Source: JADJQU01 sp035490315
GTDB taxonomy: Bacteria > Planctomycetota > UBA1135 > GCA-002686595
Assembly (NCBI GenBank): GCA_035490315.1
Contig: DATHET010000238.1
Coordinates: forward strand, 1 to 8,633
DNA length: 8,633 bases
Direction: 5' to 3'
The notes under the pieces are model-generated. The model saw nothing but the letters and a program-made list of their open reading frames with translations, did not search any database and was not told the origin of the DNA. Below are positions 1 to 5,417 of this stretch, in pieces; the stretch's first letter is position 1; the number at the start of each line of letters is the position of its first letter. Both the position numbers and the translations under genes were made by a program.

Positions 1-1
1 G

Positions 2-1006
2 GAATTCAACCCGCAGATCTCGGCCTTCGACGACCTGTATCCGACCAGCGAGGACTACGACAAGCTGCTCGAGTACGGAGTGACGACGCTGGGCTTGTAT
101 CCGCCAGGCCGCGCCGTCCCTGGCCGCGCGATCGCCGTCCGGCCCGGCCCGGACAGCGCGGAAGCGATGCTGATCGCTCGCGATGCCTACCTGAAGATCT
201 ACTTCCGCTCCGACGCGCGCTCCAAGAAGATGCTGCGCGACGCCTTGTCGAAGGTCGACGATTACCTCGAGAAGGAAAAGAAGGCGCGCGAGAAGTTCGA
301 CAAGGACTCCGCCGGCAAGAAAACCGAGGAAAAGAAGACGGACGAGAAGAAGACCGACGACAAGTCAGCCGCGCAGGATGGCGAAAAGAAGGACGAGAAG
401 AAGGACGAGAAGGGCAAGAAGGCCTTCGTCCCGCCGGAGCCCGACGAGAAGGTCAAGCCCTTCCTCGATCTGGTCAACGGCAAGATGAACGCCCTGATCA
501 GCATCGGCCAGGCCGCCGATTTCCTGCACCTGATGGATGCGATCGGCGAGCGCAAGCTCAGCTTCGACCTGCGCATCCCGATGACGCGCGAGATCGACGT
601 CTTCGAAGTCGAGAAGCAGATCGGCGAGCGCAAGTGCCGCATCGTCATCGAGCCCGAGATCACCCTGACGCCGGGCACGATGCGCATGCGCAATCTCGCT
701 CAGGAGTTCAGCGTCGCGGGCTCGAAGATCGTTTTCCTGCCGCGCGCCGACACCCTCGCGGCGCACAAGAACTGGCTGCGCAACGTGGGCGAGATCGTTG
801 CCCAGGGTTTGCCTCGCGAGACGGCGCTGCGCGCGCTGACGCTCGAGCCCGCGGAAGTGATGGGCCTCGGCGCGCGGCTGGGCAGCCTGGACAAGAACAA
901 GGACGCCAACCTGGTGTTCCTAAACGGAGACCCGTTCGAACCCGAGACAAGGATCATGGCTGTGATGCTCGAAGGCAGAATCGTGTTCGGCGAGGTGGCG
1001 CAATGA
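2..1006 (+). CDS. Amidohydrolase-family protein, 5' partial
   Basis: The frame is open from base 2 and lacks its true start, so this is the C-terminal part (334 visible residues) of a larger protein. The order matches imidazolonepropionase-like amidohydrolases: a Gly-Val-Thr-Thr turn near residues 26-29, then at the C-terminus an ALRALTLEPAE helix, a GLGARLGSLDKNKDANLVFLNGDP segment read in two parts, and a closing MLEGRIVFGE strand. A Lys/Glu/Asp-rich tract (about residues 86-141) interrupts the barrel. Family His ligands expected in the middle of the barrel seem replaced: the strand reading LISIGQAADFLH has Ser/Ile where a metal His is usual, and DLRIPMTREID lacks the second. An Asp remains in FLPRAD. 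The N-terminal HxH motif would lie outside the window. The stop overlaps the next gene's start as ATGA, so the two are probably co-translated. Substrate unknown; it may be a non-catalytic homologue. Confidence 0.85.
   Translation, partial: EFNPQISAFDDLYPTSEDYDKLLEYGVTTLGLYPPGRAVPGRAIAVRPGPDSAEAMLIARDAYLKIYFRSDARSKKMLRDALSKVDDYLEKEKKAREKFDKDSAGKKTEEKKTDEKKTDDKSAAQDGEKKDEKKDEKGKKAFVPPEPDEKVKPFLDLVNGKMNALISIGQAADFLHLMDAIGERKLSFDLRIPMTREIDVFEVEKQIGERKCRIVIEPEITLTPGTMRMRNLAQEFSVAGSKIVFLPRADTLAAHKNWLRNVGEIVAQGLPRETALRALTLEPAEVMGLGARLGSLDKNKDANLVFLNGDPFEPETRIMAVMLEGRIVFGEVAQ
326..421 (+). repeat. Lys/Glu/Asp-rich tandem tract inside the first amidohydrolase
   Basis: Short imperfect codon repeats encode EKKTD twice and, after a short break, EKKD twice, ending in EKGKK. 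The tract is low-complexity, highly charged and probably unstructured or helical. The next gene has a similar tract near its N-terminus and another at its C-terminus, so the trait is shared by the pair. Confidence 0.8.
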
Positions 1007-2514
1007 GCTCTTCCATGCTTCGAAGCATCGTGCGGCTCGGCGGCGCGGCGGCGCTGTTGTGCGGAGTCGGCGCGAGCCTGGCTCCCGCCGCGAGCGCATC
1101 GTCGATGTTCCAGGAACCGGCGGCCGCCCCGAAGGACGGCGAGAAGCCCGCTGACAAGTCGGCCGAGGACAAGAAGAAGGAAGAGAAGGAGGAGTGGTTC
1201 GCGCTCACCAACGGCGACGTCTTCACCGGAACCGGCTCCTTGCTGCGCGGGATGACCGTGCTCGCGAAGAACGGCGTGATCACCGAGATCGCGAGCGAGG
1301 TCGACATCCCCGAGGGCGCGAAGATCCTCGACGCCAAGGGCATGCGCATCTACCCGGGCCTGGTCGCGATCAGCTCCTCGGGGCTGCTCGGCGGCACCAG
1401 CTCCGAGCTCGAGGACACGGTCGATCCGTTCAACTCGCGCATGGTGCTCGGCCTCGCCAGCGGCATCACCTCGACCGGCGTCGGCAGCGTCGCCGCCAAG
1501 CTCAAGCGCGGCGAGATCAAGGGCGTGGTGATGCGCGACAAGTACTCGACGACGCTGAGCTACTCGACCAGCAATCCGTCGAGCAAGCGCTCGCTGGTCG
1601 AGAAGCTCGACGCGACCTCGAAGTACCTGCGCGACTTCCGCGAGTACGAAGCCAAGAAGTCGAGCAACAAGGAGCTCAAGGAGCCCGCGAAAAAAGGCGT
1701 CGACAGCGCCGTGCTCAGCGTCCTCAAGGGCGAGACCCTGGCGCGCTTCAATGCCGATTCACGCGAGGACCTGATCGGCATCGCGCGCATCGCCCAGAAA
1801 TACGGATTCCGCCCGGTGATCGACGGCTGCAGCGAAGGCTGGACCGTCGCCGACGAGCTGGGCCGCGCCGGCGCGTTCGCGATCCTCACGCCGCGCGATC
1901 GCAACGACAAGAGCGAGGCCCTGGTGCGCCCCGGTGGCACGAGCATCGAGAACGCCGCGATCCTCCATGCCCACGGCGTGCAGGTCGCGATCATCCCGGC
2001 CACGCGCAGCGTCGACCTCGGCGGCATCGCCGGCCGCGACATCATCCACCTGCCGATCGAAGCCGACTTCGCCGTGCGCGGCGGACTGCCCGAGAGCGCC
2101 GCCATCGCCGCGATCACGATCGTCCCGGCGCGGATCCTCGGCGTCGACCACCGCGTCGGCACGATCGAGGTCGGCAAGGACTGCGATCTCCTGGTCATGG
2201 ACGGCGACCTGCTGCACTACCAGACCTTCGTGCAGTACGCGATCGTCGACGGCAAGCAGGTCTACGACAAGGAAGCCGAGCTGTGGTTCGCTCACATCCG
2301 CCCGCGCACCACGCCGAGCATGGCGCCCGAGACGCGTACCGACGCCGGCGAGGAGATCGATCCGAACGCCGCGCCCAAGCCGGAAGCTCCCAAGGAAGGC
2401 CTGAAGCCCGACGAGACCAAGCCCGAGGAGAAGCAACCGGGCGACGGCGAGACTCCTCCGGAGAAGAAGCCCGAGGAGCCGCCGAAGGAAACCGGCGGCG
2501 ACGACGGCCGCTGA
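1003..2514 (+). CDS. Exported amidohydrolase-like protein lacking the metal-ligand motifs
   Basis: A 503-aa protein starting at the ATG that overlaps the upstream stop (ATGA); the longer frame upstream is a shadow of the previous gene. Residues 1-33 look like a Sec signal peptide (Arg at 7 and 11, hydrophobic core LGGAAALLCGVGASLAPAA, cleavage near ASA). A Lys/Glu linker (41-64) follows, then a composite amidohydrolase fold: beta-sandwich 66-117, barrel about 118-380, and a C-terminal VGTIEVGKDCDLLVMDGDLL segment (385-404). In family members the first strand ends PGLIDxHxH. Here it reads YPGLVAISSSGLLG, with no His. The later strands read LARFNADS and VIDGCSEGW, where a metal His is expected. 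The protein is therefore probably not a metallohydrolase, though the fold is clear. Residues 444-503 are a Pro/Glu/Lys tail. Likely periplasmic or cell-surface, and paired with the upstream homologue. Confidence 0.88.
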   Translation: MSSSMLRSIVRLGGAAALLCGVGASLAPAASASSMFQEPAAAPKDGEKPADKSAEDKKKEEKEEWFALTNGDVFTGTGSLLRGMTVLAKNGVITEIASEVDIPEGAKILDAKGMRIYPGLVAISSSGLLGGTSSELEDTVDPFNSRMVLGLASGITSTGVGSVAAKLKRGEIKGVVMRDKYSTTLSYSTSNPSSKRSLVEKLDATSKYLRDFREYEAKKSSNKELKEPAKKGVDSAVLSVLKGETLARFNADSREDLIGIARIAQKYGFRPVIDGCSEGWTVADELGRAGAFAILTPRDRNDKSEALVRPGGTSIENAAILHAHGVQVAIIPATRSVDLGGIAGRDIIHLPIEADFAVRGGLPESAAIAAITIVPARILGVDHRVGTIEVGKDCDLLVMDGDLLHYQTFVQYAIVDGKQVYDKEAELWFAHIRPRTTPSMAPETRTDAGEEIDPNAAPKPEAPKEGLKPDETKPEEKQPGDGETPPEKKPEEPPKETGGDDGR

Positions 2515-2546
2515 GCGGACTCGCGGTTTTCCACACGGCCTTCCGC

Positions 2547-2583
2547 GCGCGCCGCCCGACGCAAGTCGCTCGCTGCGGCGCGC
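2547..2583 (+). other. GC-rich inverted repeat after the amidohydrolase operon
   Basis: GCGCGCCGC at 2547-2555 pairs perfectly with GCGGCGCGC at 2575-2583 across a 19-base loop. It sits 32 bases after the stop codon, where a transcript end is expected, but no T-run follows, so it is not a textbook intrinsic terminator. Confidence 0.35.
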
Positions 2584-2626
2584 TTGCGGCAGAGCGGACA
2601 GGATTCCTAACAACTCCCTAACTACG

Positions 2627-2634
2627 CCAGGGTG
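2627..2634. repeat. Target-site duplication, left copy (CCAGGGTG)
   Basis: The 8 bases directly before the left inverted repeat are CCAGGGTG, identical to those after the right repeat. Eight bases is the duplication length known for the IS1595 family. The perfect match suggests fairly recent insertion. Confidence 0.93.
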
Positions 2635-2697
2635 GGGAAGTATGTACTTGCCGCACAGGTAAAAAGCCCGTACAGGCACGGGAGTTGGGTTTCGGTC
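2635..2697 (+). repeat. Left terminal inverted repeat of the transposon
   Basis: Starts GGGAAGTATGTAC and contains CCGCACAGGTAAAA. The first 30 bases match the right end at 28 positions. Weaker similarity runs to about 63 bases, with roughly 11 mismatches and one single-base gap in total, including a shared GGCACGG block and a TTGGG-TTCGG block. Confidence 0.93.
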
Positions 2698-2744
2698 GGT
2701 AGGCTGCCCCGCCTTGCACCGATCCATCACGCACAGGGAGAGCG

Positions 2745-3020
2745 ATGACCATGGCGATGTACCTGATTTCTTACGACCTCAACCAGCCGGGGCAGGCCTA
2801 CCACGCCATCGACAGGCGATTAGGCGAGATGAGTGCGGTCCGCGCGCTGCGAACGGTCTGGCTGGTTGACTCCGGCCTGACGGCCGAGCAGATCCGAGAT
2901 TCACTTCTCGCGACCGTGGACCAGGGCGACTCGATTGTAGTCGCGCCGATTTCCGGCCCGCTCAGTCAGTGGAAGCTCCAGCCAGACGCTCGCGCGCTCC
3001 TGCAATCGAAGCGGATGTAG
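2745..3020 (+). CDS. Stand-alone Cas2/SinR-like small protein (transposon cargo)
   Basis: 91 aa. The N-terminal strand MYLISYDLNQPGQAY, the downstream TVWLVDSGLTAEQIRDSLL and the DQGDSIVVAPISG strand have the pattern I know from SinR-like proteins of the Cas2/VapD ferredoxin-fold group: beta strand ending in Asp, helix, Trp-containing strand, helix starting with Thr-Ala-x-Gln-Ile-Arg, then a DxxDxI-V strand. The Asp ending strand 1 (Asp11) sits where Cas2 nucleases place their metal-binding Asp. No Cas1, CRISPR repeat or antitoxin-like partner is nearby, so a role in spacer acquisition is unlikely. A nuclease or nucleic-acid-binding role is inference. AGGGAGA at 2735-2741 serves the ATG at 2745 at short spacing; the in-frame ATG at 2751 is better spaced and equally possible. 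The 3' end overlaps the minus-strand ORF by 59 bases. Confidence 0.72.
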   Translation: MTMAMYLISYDLNQPGQAYHAIDRRLGEMSAVRALRTVWLVDSGLTAEQIRDSLLATVDQGDSIVVAPISGPLSQWKLQPDARALLQSKRM

Positions 3021-3186
3021 CGGCGGGTTCCGACTGCGGGATCAGCACGCCCGGCCCGCCCGTGAAATAGGCAAGCGACCCGTTCGGTCCGACCGCGTGG
3101 ACGATGTGGCTGGAGACCTGGCCGTCTGCCGACATGACTCGGATAAGCAATGCCTCTCCGTCAAGCTCTAGGTCGATTGTTTGCAT
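2962..3186 (-). CDS. Small protein of unknown function (transposon cargo)
   Basis: A 74-aa protein beginning MQTIDLELDGEALLIRV. I chose this ATG (complement of 3184-3186) because GGAGA lies 8 bases before it; a longer in-frame version starting at 3270 would run through the promoter. Upstream on the same strand is a perfect TTGACA -35 with 17-base spacing to TATCGT. The N-terminal half alternates hydrophobic and polar residues like beta strands, with a Gly-rich FTGGPGVLIP segment at 41-50; the C-terminus is Ala/Ser-rich. I recognise no family. Its last 59 bases overlap the 3' end of the Cas2-like gene on the opposite strand, so one of the two may be extended or non-coding. The promoter and ribosome-binding site favour a real gene. 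Confidence 0.5.
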   Translation of the reverse strand: MQTIDLELDGEALLIRVMSADGQVSSHIVHAVGPNGSLAYFTGGPGVLIPQSEPAATSASIAGARERLAGASTD

Positions 3187-3231
3187 TGTTATGGTCTCCG
3201 GCTGTAGTCTCAGGCCTTCCGTACGGCAAGA

Positions 3232-3260
3232 ACGATACAATCGGCACGCTATCATGTCAA
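3232..3260 (-). promoter_or_regulatory. Sigma70-type promoter for the 74-aa minus-strand gene
   Basis: Read on the minus strand: TTGACA at 3260-3255, a 17-base spacer, then TATCGT at 3237-3232. The -35 is a perfect consensus and the -10 matches 4 of 6. The predicted transcript would start about 40 bases before the ATG at 3186. The adjoining inverted repeat touches the -35, so a repressor there could block it. Confidence 0.55.
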
Positions 3261-3276
3261 TTGTCACCATGACAAT
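3260..3276. promoter_or_regulatory. Perfect inverted repeat, candidate operator
   Basis: ATTGTCA (3260-3266), spacer CCA, TGACAAT (3270-3276). A further TGTCA at 3255-3259 makes three copies of the half-site in one direction or the other. The dyad touches the -35 box of the minus-strand promoter and lies between divergent genes, the usual place for an autoregulator site. No regulator can be named. Confidence 0.5.
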
Positions 3277-3288
3277 CCGAGCCTGCCG

Positions 3289-3300
3289 ATTCGGCCGAAT
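3289..3300. promoter_or_regulatory. Perfect 12-bp palindrome ATTCGGCCGAAT
   Basis: A second dyad in the same divergent region, 12 bases after the first inverted repeat and about 87 bases before the transposase start. It could bind a dimeric protein. Function unknown. Confidence 0.35.
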
Positions 3301-3337
3301 TCGAACAAAACCCTAACGTATGCTTCCTGGCAACCCG

Positions 3338-3361
3338 ATGAATTTTGTACTTGACGCACAG
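3338..3361 (+). repeat. Internal partial copy of the left terminal repeat
   Basis: TGTACTTGACGCACAG at 3346-3361 matches the left-end core at 2643-2658 in 15 of 16 bases and has the same orientation. Similarity extends outward to about 3338 (19 of 24 in all). It lies 25 bases before the transposase ATG, where the left end of a minimal IS1595 element would be. It may be a fossil left end, or an internal transposase-binding site for autoregulation. Confidence 0.65.
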
Positions 3362-3386
3362 TATCGGGTGCAGGAGACTAGGAAAC

Positions 3387-4346
3387 ATGGCAAAGGGACA
3401 AGGCAAGGCCGGGCAGGCAAAGAGCGCGGTTGTGGCGGAGATCCCGCTGGCGTGCTCGAACGAGGCGGCGGCGGTCGCGTTCTTCGAGGCCCGCCTGTGG
3501 AAGGGCTCCCCGCGCTGCCCGCGTTGCGCGTCCACGGAAGTCGCCCGAATCCTCTCGAAGGCTGGCGATCACGGCCCGCGCTTCCTGTGGCGTTGCAGGG
3601 GTTGCCGTAAGCAGTTCACGATTCGCGTCGGCACCGTGCTCGAAGACTCCCGCATTCCGCTCATGCACTGGGCCTATGCGTTCTGGGCCGCGTGCGCCTC
3701 GAAGAAGGGCGTCAGCGCCATGCAGATCCAGCGCCAAACCGGACTGTCCTACAAGTCCGCGTTGTTCCTCATGCACCGCATCCGCTTCGCGATGGCCGAC
3801 GACGGCTCGAAGAGTCCGAAGCTGGCTGGCACGGTCGAGGTTGACGAAACCTACGTCGGCGGCAAGCCGCGCACGCGCGAGCAGGCCGAGCGCAGCTACC
3901 ACGACCGCAAGACTCCGGTCATGGCGCTGGTCGAGCGCGGCGGCAACGTGCGCGCCTTCCCGATCCAGCGCGTCAACTCCAAGACTCTCCAGCTCGCGCT
4001 GCTCGCGCACATCGACCAGAGCGCGCGCATCATGTCGGATGAGCACACCGCGTATCCTGCCGTCGCGCGCCGCTTCGACGGCGGGCACTACACGGTCAAG
4101 CACAGCGCGGGCGAGTACGTGCGCGGCGAGGTCTACACGAACACGGTCGAGGGATTCTTTTCCCTGCTCAAGCGCGGCATGGTCGGGACGTTCCACTCGG
4201 TCAGCAAGAAGCACTTGCACCGCTACGTTTCGGAATTCCAATTCCGCTACAACGCGCGCAAGATTGACGACGGCGCGCGTACCGAGTTGGCGATCCAAGC
4301 CGCGCGCGGCAAGAAGCTGTACTACAAGGTGGCGGTCAATGGCTAA
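3387..4346 (+). CDS. tnpA: IS1595-family (ISXO2-like) DDE transposase
   Basis: 319 aa, catalysing cut or copy and insertion of the surrounding element. The start is ATG 3387, with AGGAGA 9 bases before it; an in-frame TTG at 3345 would translate through the internal terminal-repeat copy and is less likely. An N-terminal zinc ribbon has Cys pairs CPRC (44, 47) and CRGC (70, 73). A helical segment QIQRQTGLSYKSALFLMHRIR (113-133, read in two parts) looks like a DNA-binding helix-turn-helix. The RNase-H-like core has EVDETYVGGK (Asp153), MSDEHTAYP (Asp218) and NTVEGFFSLLKRG (Glu255), followed by the family signature GTFHSVSKKHLHRY and EFQFRYNAR. Length is normal for the family and no motif is missing, so the enzyme is probably functional. 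Its last 8 bases overlap the next ORF. Confidence 0.95.
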   Translation: MAKGQGKAGQAKSAVVAEIPLACSNEAAAVAFFEARLWKGSPRCPRCASTEVARILSKAGDHGPRFLWRCRGCRKQFTIRVGTVLEDSRIPLMHWAYAFWAACASKKGVSAMQIQRQTGLSYKSALFLMHRIRFAMADDGSKSPKLAGTVEVDETYVGGKPRTREQAERSYHDRKTPVMALVERGGNVRAFPIQRVNSKTLQLALLAHIDQSARIMSDEHTAYPAVARRFDGGHYTVKHSAGEYVRGEVYTNTVEGFFSLLKRGMVGTFHSVSKKHLHRYVSEFQFRYNARKIDDGARTELAIQAARGKKLYYKVAVNG

Positions 4347-4506
4347 GGCACCGAAGAAACGCGGACCGAAAGAGGATCGGCTGATCCTGAGCGGGAGTTG
4401 GGAGAAAGCCATCGACAAGGCGCTGGCGAAGAAGAAGCCGCCGAATGGATGGCCTACGGTTGCGCCGCGCGCGAAGCCGAAGCGAAGCGGGAAGCAGCGC
4501 CCTTAG
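4339..4506 (+). CDS. Small basic protein overlapping the transposase end
   Basis: 55 aa, starting at an ATG 8 bases inside the transposase gene (ATGGCTAA), so translation is probably coupled. Lys and Arg make up about a third of the residues. A central SGSWEKAIDKALAKKKPP (residues 18-35) could be a short amphipathic helix, flanked by basic tails (KKRGPK and KPKRSGKQRP). A basic helper that binds nucleic acid or the transposase is a reasonable guess, but no family is recognised. The stop is shared with the opposing gene: the bases TTAG at 4503-4506 hold TAG for this frame and TAA for the minus strand. It is too short to be certain from coding signal alone. Confidence 0.55.
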   Translation: MAKAPKKRGPKEDRLILSGSWEKAIDKALAKKKPPNGWPTVAPRAKPKRSGKQRP

Positions 4507-5195
4507 ATCCACACCTGCATAGGATGCGCGCGCAGAAACCTGACAATCCGGCCACTTCGTTCGACCTTTGCAGTGAGGCGCTGGTATCGCGCACGCAATG
4601 CAAGCGGATGGCAGTGGTCGCGGAATGCGCGGCCCTCCGGGAGCAGGCGGTATATCCAGACACCATCCCCCTCCGTTCGCTCATAGAGCCCATCGTTCGC
4701 TATCAAAGAATCCGCACAACTCCAGAGTTCCGCGAATACCGCCTCTGGAATACCAGCGTGCGGACAAGCCCTAGCGAGCATGTCTGGGAAACCGTCCATG
4801 TAGGACGAAACGAAAAAGAAAAGCTCGCCATGGGCGATCTGGTGCCCGCCAACAACGGGAGTAACCCGTAGCTGCATCGCTCGCCACTTCTTCGCCTGCG
4901 GAGATTCACGCTCGCGCTCCAGCGCCTCCCAAAGCCGTTTTTCGTCCGCATAGCCACGCCAGCGACTGAGCGCCGCAGCAATCGCGATCAAGACGATGGC
5001 GGTTGCCGTTGCCTGCCACGGCACCGCCGCCAGCGCGTCTAGGTATTCCTTGACCAACCCAGTGCTCTGGGTGCTCTCTGGAACTCGCTTCAGCCATTCC
5101 GGTACGCTCACTGCCAGCCCAGCCAAGAGCCAGAGCAACGCCCAGTAGCCGCGTAGCCAACTCGGCTTTTGCGGCTCGTCCAGTGTGGGTGCCAT
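4503..5195 (-). CDS. Membrane protein of unknown function (transposon cargo)
   Basis: A 230-aa protein from the ATG at 5195. Two probable transmembrane helices, WALLWLLAGLAVSV (18-31) and TATAIVLIAIAAAL (63-76), enclose a loop of about 30 residues. After them comes a charged, coiled-coil-like stretch, DEKRLWEALERERESPQAKKW (84-104, read in parts), then a soluble domain of about 125 residues. The soluble part has VVGGHQIAHGELFFFVSSY (114-132), a Trp-Ser-Cys-Ala-Asp segment (158-162), GVWIYRLLPEGRAFRDHC (178-195) and an Arg-rich end. I do not recognise the fold; GDGVWIYRLLPEGR resembles a winged-helix hairpin, which is only a guess. No strong ribosome-binding site precedes the ATG. It is read inward from the right end and converges on the 55-aa ORF with overlapping stop codons. 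The function is not known to aid transposition. Confidence 0.7.
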   Translation of the reverse strand: MAPTLDEPQKPSWLRGYWALLWLLAGLAVSVPEWLKRVPESTQSTGLVKEYLDALAAVPWQATATAIVLIAIAAALSRWRGYADEKRLWEALERERESPQAKKWRAMQLRVTPVVGGHQIAHGELFFFVSSYMDGFPDMLARACPHAGIPEAVFAELWSCADSLIANDGLYERTEGDGVWIYRLLPEGRAFRDHCHPLALRARYQRLTAKVERSGRIVRFLRAHPMQVWI

Positions 5196-5253
5196 CCCGC
5201 CGAGTCTGACGCCGCGCGCCTCTCGCCGCGAACGCTCACGGCACCCTCGGACC

Positions 5254-5267
5254 TGGGCCGAAGCCCA
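5254..5267 (-). other. Hairpin with C(UUCG)G tetraloop in the transposon right end
   Basis: On the minus strand the sequence reads TGGGC-TTCG-GCCCA: a 5-bp stem closed by the extra-stable C(UUCG)G loop. It would lie in the 5' leader of the membrane-protein transcript or of any read-in transcript. The left end keeps TTCG, but its stem is weaker. Confidence 0.4.
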
Positions 5268-5319
5268 ATTGCCGTGCCAAAAACGGGGCTTTTACCTGTG
5301 CGGTAGGTACATACTTCCC
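5256..5319 (-). repeat. Right terminal inverted repeat of the transposon
   Basis: Read inward on the minus strand it starts GGGAAGTATGTACC and has CCGCACAGGTAAAA, matching the left end at 28 of the first 30 bases. It is one base longer than the left repeat over the matched region because of a run of T at the CCCG junction. Confidence 0.93.
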
Positions 5320-5327
5320 CCAGGGTG
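5320..5327. repeat. Target-site duplication, right copy (CCAGGGTG)
   Basis: CCAGGGTG directly follows the right inverted repeat and equals the 8 bases before the left one. Removing the element and one copy rejoins an ordinary intergenic sequence between the amidohydrolase and TrpD-like genes. Confidence 0.93.
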
Positions 5328-5417
5328 ATTGTGCAGCCGGGCGCCACTCGTTAGGGTAACCCCGGCCCCGACAATGGTTTGGGGCGTTCCCTCGGCGCGA
5401 TAGGGGCCCCGTCCAGC

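Larger units (their letters stand above)
2635..5319 (+). mobile_element. IS1595-family (ISXO2-like) transposon with passenger genes
   Basis: A 2,685-bp element bounded by long inverted repeats and an 8-bp direct duplication. It encodes a 319-aa zinc-ribbon DDE transposase of the IS1595 type. A minimal member of this family is about 1 kb, so roughly 1.7 kb here is extra. The extra DNA holds a Cas2/SinR-like gene and a 74-aa minus-strand ORF left of the transposase, and a 55-aa ORF and a minus-strand membrane-protein gene right of it. IS1595 elements are known to carry passenger genes, so cargo itself is precedented; I do not recognise this combination. The cargo appears less GC-rich than the flanking chromosome by eye. 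Both ends and the transposase are intact, so the element is potentially active. Confidence 0.93.

Noticed and set aside
634..1002. Longer N-terminus for the second amidohydrolase gene
   Set aside because: It overlaps the first gene and encodes Arg-rich shadow sequence; the signal peptide starts exactly at ATG 1003.
2649..2676. Promoter in the left terminal repeat (TTGCCG, 17 bases, TACAGG)
   Set aside because: The -35 matches 4 of 6 and the -10 only 3 of 6; not enough to call.
1759..2730. Long minus-strand frames opposite the amidohydrolase and other GC-rich genes
   Set aside because: These are antisense shadows caused by high GC at third codon positions; their translations are Arg/Ala/Asp-rich without domains.
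2745..3020. CRISPR-Cas locus
   Set aside because: Only a Cas2-like fold is present. There is no Cas1, no effector gene and no repeat-spacer array in the window.
3345..3386. TTG start for the transposase
   Set aside because: It would translate the terminal-repeat copy and has no ribosome-binding site. ATG 3387 has AGGAGA at good spacing.
4398..4871. 157-aa plus-strand open frame in the transposon
   Set aside because: It lies mostly antisense to the membrane-protein gene, has no good ribosome-binding site and no recognisable protein pattern. The minus-strand frame has clear membrane helices.
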